DNA from: Notospermus geniculatus
Lineage: Eukaryota; Nemertea; Pilidiophora; Heteronemertea; Lineidae
DNA length: 64,000 nucleotides
Assembly (NCBI GenBank): GCA_002633025.1
Contig: NMRB01000371.1
Coordinates: forward strand, 300,448 to 364,447
Direction of reading: 5' to 3'
How positions within the stretch are numbered: the first letter of the stretch is position 1; each line of letters opens with the position of its first letter. Of this stretch, positions 55,828 through 64,000 are shown one piece after another. The translations under genes and the position numbers were made by a program. The notes under the pieces were generated by a model that was given only the letters and a program-made list of their open reading frames with translations, was not told the origin of the DNA and made no database searches.

Positions 55828-57530
55828 CAAAAGTAAACAAACACCTGATATGTTTCAAGTCCAAAGCATACATGCCACTCAATTCTCAATTTGTTTTCTC
55901 AATCAATTTCCGTGCAAAATAATATTAAAAATTCCGTTGGTGCACAGGTTTAATTCGGTTCACAATTAATGTCACTTGAATATGGGCCGACGTATTCAGC
56001 ATTTTGGCACAATCTGTCGGACGCTTGTACAACGTATGTTTCTCTTTCCGCATGTCAGCGTTAGTTTCTTTTTAAAACTTTTTTTTATCAGTTTTGCGAG
56101 TTTTTAATGAAATTCACGCTAACATTCCGAGTACTCTGATCCATGGCCACATCAGGCGTGACAGGGATCAAAGTCCCCCCGGAATCAAAGTCCGGTCTTA
56201 TTGTTCAGCGAGGGATTAGAATATATGGCTATGGAGATCATGACCATTCGAACACAACCTTAGCGGGCTATTGTTTGGCGGACTTGCGTTCCTAGGACGT
56301 TGATTCACTACGTATCCTAAGTGAGCACTAGGGGCGCCTCCTCCATGCATAGTTCAGTATGGGGCGGGTAATATTTCCGACATGAAGGAAGCACCCACAG
56401 GTGCCCCCTGTCTAGGGAGGGAGGGTGGGAGGGCAGAAAAGAATTGCGTCCCCTCTGCAAGCCCAGTATACGCTACCCTTCCCACAGACAAGCAACCATC
56501 GTATCGCCTCCGAGTCCGACCCTGTGTGACCTCTTGCCTGCTCACGAGAGAATGAGGGGATTATGGACACGCATGCATGCAGCGCCACCTAGTGTCAGCT
56601 TAGGATACTGTCACACCTGTTCAGTTCATCCTGATTTGTATTATAAGGCCCTATACCCGAGAAAGAAGGGACTGGATCAGGAGAAACCACTCCCCTATTG
56701 TTAAGCACGTGTAATAGATCCGCCTCCTCAACGTCATCGTCTTGAAAATATACAGCGTGTCCTCGCCAAAACAATCTTCCTATGCTGGCTGCACAGTCTA
56801 ACAAGGCCAGTACATCGTTGGTCCGCCACGGGTGTTTTAGTCTGGGAGCTAGCAAAGGTTTAATTGACATCTCGAGTACAAAAGCTTTGCAACCTGTAAA
56901 AAGCAACTCTTTATGTGATAGATTTGGGGATAATAGTGCCACAGAGAAAGATCACAAAAGTATCATGTCTTATCAAACCACGCTGTCACCACCATTGTTC
57001 AGTTCTATTTTTTAGTAATTTCACGCATCAATACTGTTTTAATGTCTTTATTTTATGAAAAGAACAATTGTTGAATGCACCAAAGGTAGAAGACGTCCTC
57101 CCTACAGATGTGGTCAGAGGACACGCAGAATCGGATGGAGTGTAAACCACGGCTAAGGAATGGCTTGATCCGGTCCGAGTTCTTCTTCTTGAGAGTCTCC
57201 GATCAGGACCGCCTTGACAACACACCAAGATTCGTCGTCACTCCAAGAATAAAGTGATAAAATGACAGTAGGGCTACTGTTGACATTCGCCGCCTTCCGT
57301 TATATCAACTTGTGAGAAACCCTGATGTATGGAGTTGGAGATGCCCATCGCACCTGTGCTAACATTCATTCTCACGGCGAAGCACGTAATAAAGCGCGTA
57401 TCCTGGCCCTGGTCATTATTTTCTGGCAAAAATGTAGGTCTGGAGATCGTTTGCCAAAACAGAAACTACAATGTGACAGGCGAAAATATGTGCATCATTG
57501 TTTAAGATGGTCATCAAGGACTTGGTTCAG
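55828..57530. other. Intergenic or 5' region of the 57.5-kb locus, no gene recognised
   Basis: A block near 56150-56310 (GCGTGACAGGGATCAAAGTCC, ATTAGAATATATGGCT, TTCCTAGGACG) is a copy of the short elements inside the palindrome at 62860-63960. Otherwise no coding motif or clear upstream exon (for example a signal peptide) was found. Confidence 0.45.
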
Positions 57531-57764
57531 ACATATTTTACGACGGTGGTGCATCACTGGAGTCTTTTAGCATCAGACATACCACAGCAGAATGTTACGT
57601 CATTTCTCGCCTGTGCTGTAATTTGTTGTCAGCTGAAATGTACAACCTTTGTTGCCCTACCGAAAGATTTCGACTCTGTTTGTCAGATGAGCAGAAGGAG
57701 AGGAACGTGTATGGAGAAGAAAGAGGCACTTCAATTTCAAGATGCCCGGATGTGTCAGAAAAAG
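57531..57764 (+). CDS. PAN/Apple-like cysteine-rich exon, third copy
   Basis: The frame reads HHWSLLASDIPQQNVTSFLA, then CAVICCQLKCTTF, VCQMSRRRGTCMEKKEAL and DARMCQKK, ending at a donor (AAAAAG|GTAACT, 57765). It aligns without gaps with the exons at 13877 and 20499. Shared residues include the tryptophan, CAVxC, CQMS, GTCM, KEA and AR. The donor falls at the same residue. The acceptor is uncertain: TTGGTTCAG before 57531 is a candidate, in a different phase from the other copies. Divergence is much larger than between the two duplicon copies, with the cysteine pattern kept, which argues for selection on a protein. The next coding exon is probably at 59093. Confidence 0.55.
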
Positions 57765-57865
57765 GTAACTTTGTATATAACCAATACACACCGTGCTAAA
57801 GTTGTTTATAACTCTTAGTTGTTAGTACGATGAATTTCTCAAAAAACGACATAATGCGACTGAAA

Positions 57866-58930
57866 TAAAAGGGACTGTATACTTAAGGTTGAATTGTCCC
57901 AAATAAATTTTTGATTATTTATAATAAAGTGACAGAACCCATTTTCACAGGGTGATTAGTTAAGAGGTTAAACTAGATTATAAGAATGAAAAATTGGCGA
58001 ATTTCCCGTTATTTCAACTGAAACAAAAGACCTTTGCAAAATGTCATTAAAGTAGTAGAAATACACAAGTCCTTAAAATGCCGTTTACAACACATGTTAA
58101 ATACATTGTATACTTTGTATTTATAAGGTTACATTTGTTTATATCCTTTGCCTTTCATGAAAATAATGACAAATAACACCAATATCCTCTCAACTTTGGC
58201 AATTTGTTCAACTCTAGCAGTGGGGACATCATACAACAGCCTTTCATGGCTATGGCTGGTTAAGGACACTCAACAAGGGCAACATACCAAACTTGAAAAC
58301 CTACACAAGTCAGTGGAAAATAATCCATGTCTCAGTTACCTAATGATGTTAGGGTAACTTGGTTTACTTTCCATGAGGCAAATCCAAGGTTGTGCTCAGT
58401 CAACTGGTGAATACTGTGGTTTGTGGTTCAATCATTGTGTTATATGGTGTCTGTTGCACAGGCCTGACATTCTGCCCTTGTTGAAGTAAGGTTGACTTCG
58501 ACTGTAGTATGCCTCACACCTGACTGCCTGTTCTTAACAAGCCATATACATGAAAGGCTGTTCTGTGATGCCCCCACTGCTAGAGTTGAACAAATTGCCA
58601 AAGTTGAGAGGATATTGGTGTTATTTGTCATTATTTTCATGAAAGGCAAAGGATATAAACAAATGTAACCTTACAAATACAAAGTATACAATGTATTTAA
58701 CATGTGTTGTAAACGGCATTTTAAGGATTTGTGTATTTCTACTACTTTAATGACATTTTGCAAAGGTCTTTAGTTTCAGTTGAAATAGCGGGAAATTCGC
58801 CAATTTTTCATTCTTATAATCTAGTTTAACCTCTTAACTAATCACCCTGTGAAAATGGGTTTTGCCACTTTATTATAAATAATCAAAAATTTATTTGGGG
58901 CAATTCAACCTTAAGTATACAGCCCCTTTA
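57866..58930. mobile_element. 1.07-kb foldback element in the putative intron
   Basis: The arms 57866-58268 and 58528-58930 are nearly identical inverses, from TAAAAGGGACTGTATAC outwards to a spacer of about 260 bp. Each arm encodes the same meaningless frame starting MPFMKIMTNN in opposite directions. No transposase is seen. It lies entirely between the PAN-like exon donor and the next acceptor. Confidence 0.85.
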
Positions 58931-59092
58931 CTAAAACGATGTTAATAATGGTTTCCATTCGAATGCATCAACAATCTTGACCAGTGAGAAAGTCCGTTAC
59001 TGACAGGTCTGGCGTAACACCAATGAGTGCGGATGTCAATGTCGGTGTCTCATATTCCACAATCCACAATATTTTGTTGGCATGTTTTTCAG

Positions 59093-60132
59093 GAGAAAGA
59101 AGCAATTATTTATAGCATTCGAAAAACAGGAAAATTTCTACCACCTGTTGTCATTTCTCGAATGACGTCGTCTCCCCTTGATTGGAGACATGGTTGGCCA
59201 GTTATACTAATGCTGTTTTCAGCAGCCAACAAACCAAATCGCTATACATGCGATCCCGAGTTTATTCTCGACGTCGCGGAAAGGCCGATTATGGTATTCT
59301 GTATCATCATACGGTTCGACTCAAACCCCCCTACCCAAAGAAAATGCCTCGTTACATTTACAAGTCGTCCATTTTACTATCGGGCAGTACTGCCGGCGAG
59401 ATTTTACTCTGGAATGTTACAAATGGCGCATTTTCCAACAAACTTTTGATCCCAGCATCTGATATCTGCTATGGGAAAGGGGACCTCGCCCCTTTAGGAA
59501 TGGAAGAGAAATTTATCCATTGGTGCAAGAAGTCAGGTCTTTGGGAGGGCACTATATATCACGTGGTGGGATCAGATAAATCGAACATTTTCGTCCTTGA
59601 AAATGGTGTCCGCCTTCATCTCAAAGGCGAGCCAAAGTATCTTGGTCGAACAGGAGTGTTTTCCTTTGTCTTTAATCCTACGGATTATTCGACTATTTTT
59701 TATGTTCATTTAGAGGAATACGAGTATAAACCAGTGAAGTACCGTGTTGCACTTAAAAATAAGTTTGATAAACGATGCAGTAAGAGATGTATTTATCCCG
59801 ATTACTACTACGAGATGTTATTCGTAATAGGGAGACCCTTCCTCTCGGGCTTTGTACTGCAGAAGATTCCTGATCCAAAGGAAGGCCTTGTCAAAAACGG
59901 ATCAGGGAAGTTCACATTTCAAGAAATAAAGGCCTCTTTTCCTCAACTAGTTACGAATTTGCGTTCTAGAAATAAGTACCGCTTGCATCACCATGACGGA
60001 TATTTGATTACTTTTGTGTGGTCACCAGGAAATGGGCCAGCAGTTCAGAAAGGGTTTCTCCGGAAGGTTTATATGTATAAAGCAGATCTCGAGACCAATG
60101 GTCTCGTCTGTCCTGGTCAAAAAAATCGATAA
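59093..60132 (+). CDS. Long orphan exon downstream of the PAN-like exon
   Basis: A good acceptor (TGGCATGTTTTTCAG) precedes 59093. The frame that continues from the phase-0 donor of the PAN-like exon reads EKEAIIYSIRKTGKF and stops at 59449. The adjacent frame is open from about 59182 to 60132 and looks like real protein: KMPRYIYKSSILLSGSTAGE, LLWNVTNGAF, FIHWCKKSGLWEGTIYHVVG, GRTGVFSFVFNPTDYSTIFY, KRCSKRCIYPDYYYEMLF and WSPGNGPAVQKGFLRKVYMY. A frameshift, unrecognised exon boundary or sequence error between 59182 and 59300 must therefore be assumed. I recognise no family. Weak similarity to 45.5-46.8 kb suggests paralogous loci. Confidence 0.5.
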
Positions 60133-60179
60133 CTTATGGAGGACGTCGTCGGACATCAGAATGGCAGACTGAAAAAAAT

Positions 60180-60235
60180 ATTCCTGTCACCTTCGAGATT
60201 TTGGGTTCGATCCCGGATGCGACCAATGTATATCT
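60180..60235 (+). repeat. SINE fragment with B-box
   Basis: The B-box-like sequence GGGTTCGATCCCGG (near 60205-60219) lies in TTCGAGATTTTGGG context, without a convincing A-box upstream. It is a truncated tRNA-derived SINE rather than a tRNA gene. Confidence 0.4.
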
Positions 60236-60765
60236 CCTGGGATTTTTACGGGCGTTCCGGTTTTCTTCTGTTCTAGCTACCTTTATTCATTCGATGTCAT
60301 TTTTGAGCTTATAATTTGCGCTCTCCTCTCGATTTAACAACTTCATTGGTTCTATATTTTTAACTAGGCGGGTTCCAACGAAGGGAAGGGGGGGGTCGGG
60401 AGTCGACACTGCATCTGAATGAAATCGGGGACACCCTAACCTAAGAGTCAAGCGAGACAAAAGCCAAGAGTCGGAACGTAATCTCAGAGCCACACTCGAA
60501 CCTTGACATAATATATAGCCTATAATATGATTTATCTTGCAGTTAGATTTGGGTTTTGACTCTTGTCTGTCGGCTTGAATAGAGGTTCTGGCAAGAACTT
60601 GAGCTAACCCTAACCTTACAGCAGCGTTAGGGTTCTTAACCCTAGATCAGGTTTTGGCTCTTGGCTCTTAAACCAGGTCTTGGTTTTTGACTCAGAGACT
60701 CCAGACAGGCTTTTCGTTTATTGCTTGGTGAATTCATAAGAATCTCTGTCGTACATGTACTTCTG
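60236..60765. other. Intergenic DNA
   Basis: The stretch holds a GGGGGG run near 60390 and repeated CCCTAACC and TTGGCTCTT words near 60435-60690, some resembling degenerate telomere-like CCTAAC units. No gene was recognised. Confidence 0.4.
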
Positions 60766-60769
60766 TTAA

Positions 60770-61481
60770 AGGACAACTCCGGGAATTATCCAGTAGAAGA
60801 GAAATGAAAGAAATAAACCAACCTTTATGTTCTACACAATGTTATCTTCAAAAACGCCGATGATTTTTACTCCAAAAATTCACCCTAATGCTACAACAAT
60901 GCATTTAATCCACAAACGAAGTAAGCTCCTGGGCGCAGCCATGTTTCTGTTTATTTTCACTACCTCTCCTCCAATGCTGAAGAGCATGACATATTGGGTG
61001 CAATCACGTGACCGGCTGCCCCACGTTGTTTACACAATGCCAGCATGGCCAGCTGACACTGTAGCGACAGGTTTGTTTTTGTGATCTTTTTTGTGTCAAG
61101 TCCAAGTTGTGTCGGATTACTTGAGTGATGACAGGTTCCATAGGTCAGTAGTCAAGTGAATGTCAAAGTAACGGCGGAAGTTTGGCAGAGAATAAACATG
61201 TGGTTTGGAATTGGATATGCATTCGAATGACAATACACTGAAGAGGCACTGTCACACACGGATCGGCGCTGCACATGTGACGTCACTCCCGCGGGAAATA
61301 TGAATCAATATGGCAGTGACCATGAACTGTGAAAACGTCAGGTTAAATATCACTTTTTACAGAATGGTGATTTTTTTCTTCCATTTCAACGTAATGTACA
61401 GTGAGATGACACATTTATGTGCCTATCCATGAGGATTTTGTTAGGTTTTGCTGCATAGTAGATAATTCCCGGAGTTGTCCT
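60770..61481. mobile_element. TTAA-flanked non-autonomous element (AGGACAACTCCGGGAATTAT)
   Basis: The TIRs AGGACAACTCCGGGAATTAT and its inverse are flanked by TTAA (60766-60769 and 61482-61485). The 712-bp interior has no transposase motif. Its termini differ from those of the TTAA elements at 4172 and 30317, so at least three TTAA families are present. Confidence 0.75.
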
Positions 61482-61719
61482 TTAAGTAGTTCAAGTGCAA
61501 GATTTTTCTCCCGGCTGATTTCATGTCGAGTATGGTATGCTTTACCGAATCGTCGTACTCCTGGCAAGACTTCCCGAAATACAGACGTCTCGCCGGGAAA
61601 TTGTCGATGTTGCGACTCATACATCTGCAACCTCCGATGACAAGGGATTGAGGTCTCACGCTGAGCAGTGTTCGCCCCGGAAACGTCGCGATTTGCATGT
61701 AGCGATAGAATACGAGTGG

Positions 61720-62028
61720 GTCGTCGGAATGCGAGTTGTGTAGTGATTCGGGCCTCCGACTAGCGATCAGAGGATCCCGGGTTCGAATCCCGCTGTTGGC
61801 GTGAGACTTTGGGCAGGTCTCTTTGCCTCACTGGCCTCTCTCCACCCAGGTGTATAAATGGGTACCGGTCGGAAATGCTCAGATTGTAGCGCTGAATGAG
61901 CAGCTCATCTGAGTTCTACTGAAAGGTTTCAGGACAGACTGGGGTTAAAGTGTAAAGTCGGATGAGAACCTCTACCGTTGTTGATATCAGACTATAAACC
62001 CAAACTTTAACTTTAACTTTAACTTTAT
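61720..62028 (+). ncRNA. tRNA-derived SINE, near complete
   Basis: The A-box region GTTGTGTAGTGATTCGGGC (61735-61752) and B-box GGTTCGAATCCCGC (61780-61793) give a pol III promoter. Next come a body with CTCTCTCCACCCAGGTGTAT and AATGGGTACCGG, and a 3' tail of CTTTAA repeats (62004-62028). This body is a form seen in SINEs of several marine invertebrates. It is a retroposon mobilised by a LINE; transcription of this copy is unknown. Confidence 0.8.
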
Positions 62029-62570
62029 TGGAGGAAGAAAACAGTCGTTTTGTACGAAAATAAAATGTCAAGGGTGTAGGCGTGAATACTCTGGTTTCGT
62101 GTTTTTAACACACCTTTCAGATATTCAAGGCGGGCACTGAACGCATTATAGTTGTCCTCTGAACGGGACTGTTCCACAGTTCCAACTGCTCAATGTAATC
62201 TGACTATGGAATTACATAATAGGTATTTTACCACTAATCAGTAACGCTTGTTTGCACTTGGATGTTAATAAGATTAGGAATGAACCATGAGGTGATTAAA
62301 GTGGGTTCTGTTACACACACATTATCAATTCACATTCCAGTCACGTGCAAACAGTGAAGTATTACAGGTGTAACAGTAAAAAGTATTCCCTGTAAAAGTG
62401 TCCACTGTTGAATGACAGATTTATAAGGGGCATGGCTAGAAACCAATCGCCAATCTGAACCAGCTCGGATTCGTAACCTGCAAACATAGCGTGTAGTTCT
62501 ATGTTTCTCAAGTTTTCAAAATTAGGCCTAAGCGAACCTGTCATCCCTTCTCTCGGGATCAGGGGCCTGT

Positions 62571-62673
62571 TTCATAAAGTGTCTTTAAGCTAATGGTACC
62601 TTTAACCAATTGGAAAATGCATTGGAGTAAATGGTACCATATAGCTTAAAGTAACTTTATGAAACAGGCCCCT
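62571..62673. mobile_element. Short palindromic MITE (AGGGGCCTGTTTCATAAAG)
   Basis: The ends AGGGGCCTGTTTCATAAAG and CTTTATGAAACAGGCCCCT are exact inverses of a 103-bp element. The arms share TTTAAGCTA and ATGGTACC. Confidence 0.8.
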
Positions 62674-62859
62674 GGAGGTCGGGGACCATCCACGCGATCT
62701 CTTGCTGCTATTTTGCGGTGGACACTTTTCAAGCGGTTACGAATGGGATTAATATTCCCTGATGCATACATTGTAGATTCGACGGGCATGGCATGTCAGG
62801 TCGAATTCAACGCCAAGTCTCGCAGCAATTCTCAAGGGATCATTTCCGAATTCGAGAAC

Positions 62860-63960
62860 TGCATCCTGATATGCGATAATTTCCGCAGGAGTAACGTGGT
62901 CAGCCCTACCATCCATGACACCTGCAGGTGTGACAGGAATTGGCGTCCTAGCAATGCAGATCCGCCGAACAACAGACCGCTATTATAAGGTCATATTCAA
63001 GTAGTCATGGTCTCCATAGCCATCCATTCTAATCTCTCGCTGAACAGACCGGACTTTGATACCAGGGGACTTCAGTTCCTTTCACACCGGTACAGTAACT
63101 GTTCTGTTCCGAGTGTTCTTATCGGAACTATTCTGAGCGCACCACAATCAAACAATGCCTGGAACGTTCCCAGCACAGTTCATTGTAACGATAATCCACT
63201 AGTAAACATTGTTTTCCTATTGGCAATGCAGTCATTTGGCCAATTTGTTGATCACCCATGATTTCCAGCTTAAGCTTGTAACTGCATGTAAAGCATTTTA
63301 ATTGGCGTCAGTTTCGCTATAGTTGTTCAGGCATTTCATTAGGGGGAATTAGTCTACAATACCCTTATTATCTGGCACAGTTGGAACATTGAACTGTTCC
63401 GTTCAGAGGACAACTCTAATAGAGTTGTCGTCTGAACGGAACAGTTCAATGTTCCAACTGTGCCAGATTATAAGGGTATTGTAGACTAATCCCCCCTTAT
63501 GAAATGCCTAAACAACCATAGCGAAACTGACGCCAATTAAAATGCTTTACATGCGGTTACAAGCTTAAGCTGGAAATCATGGGTGATCAACATTGAGTTG
63601 TTCAAATTGGCCAAATGACTGCATCGCCAATAGTAAAACTATGCTTACTAGTGGATTATCGTTACAATGAACTGTGCTGGGAACGTGCCAGGCATTGTTT
63701 GACCGTGGTGCGCTCAGAACAGTTCCGATAAGAACACTCGGAGCAGAACAGTTACTGTGCCGGTGTGAAAGGAATCGAAGTCCCCTGGTATCAAAGTCCG
63801 GTGTTATTCGTCAGCGAGGGATTAGAATATATGGCTGGAGAGACCATGACCATTCAAATATAACCTTACAATAGCGGGCTATTGTTTTGCGGATCTGCAT
63901 TCCTAGGACGCTGATTCATGTCACACCGCCAGGTGTCATGGATGGAATTATCGCATATCA
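62860..63960. mobile_element. 1.1-kb palindrome containing mirrored GGTGTGA elements
   Basis: Arms of about 550 bp pair around the axis AACTCTAATAGAGTT near 63420, from GCGATAATT...CCATCCATG outwards to CATGGATGGAATTATCGC. Each arm holds a copy of a roughly 170-bp element with GGTGTGA / TCACACC ends (62932-63094 and 63752-63937). These ends match the terminus of the element at 24811. A few arm differences show some age or independent drift. Confidence 0.8.
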
Positions 63961-64000
63961 TGAAACATGTCGATCTATCTGCCAGTGTTTCCAGAACAAT

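Noticed and set aside
58148-58357. Pair of related small proteins starting MPFMKIMTNN (58148 plus strand, 58440-58649 minus strand)
   Set aside because: These are the two arms of one inverted repeat translated in opposite directions, with no support as genes.
60600-60690. Telomere-like CCCTAA words
   Set aside because: There are only a few irregular copies mixed with other words, not a tandem telomeric array.

Overview
This window reads as genomic DNA of a marine invertebrate animal. It has intron-type splice sites, tRNA-derived SINEs, LINE reverse transcriptases, a BEL/Pao retrotransposon, Tc1, PIF/Harbinger and hAT remnants, Helitron-like ends, and dozens of short inverted-repeat (MITE-like) elements. 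No bacterial operons, Shine-Dalgarno sites or prophage genes are visible. I cannot name the species. Foldback elements with tandem-repeat arms recall echinoderm TU elements, while the Helentron-like sequences recall molluscs and lancelets, so I leave the phylum open.

Layout. 1-9551: gene-poor DNA with several inverted-repeat elements and a decayed Tc1 element (7052-9551) holding a short assembly gap. 9546-23239: a direct tandem segmental duplication (copies 9546-16918 and 17490-23239). Each copy carries one cysteine-rich PAN/Apple-like exon; a Helentron-like element sits in copy 1 while copy 2 keeps the empty site. 23487-24332: LINE reverse-transcriptase fragment. 24475-44088: one BEL/Pao element inflated to 19.6 kb by nested insertions. 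Its 5' LTR is split by a 7.8-kb element, which holds a Helentron-like element, which holds a 3.6-kb foldback with 21-bp repeat arms, which in turn holds MITEs and a LINE 3' end. At least seven further insertions sit in its leader, gag, RNase H, integrase and 3' UTR. 45.2-46.8 kb: an orphan coding region with no recognised family, broken by a TA-flanked MITE. 46.8-52 kb: MITEs and a PIF/Harbinger transposase relic. 53156-55818: a long-TIR DNA transposon containing a minus-strand LINE that is itself split by a Helentron-like element. 57.5-60.1 kb: a second gene-like locus, with a third PAN-like exon, an intron filled by a 1-kb foldback, and a long exon related by eye to the 45.5-46.8 kb region. 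60.1-64 kb: SINEs, a TTAA element and a 1.1-kb palindrome.

The only plausible host coding material is the PAN-like exon family and the two related orphan exons. They may be parts of one duplicated, lineage-restricted secreted-protein gene family, but I see no complete intact gene. Everything else is transposon sequence, mostly dead. All alignments were made by eye; no database was searched.
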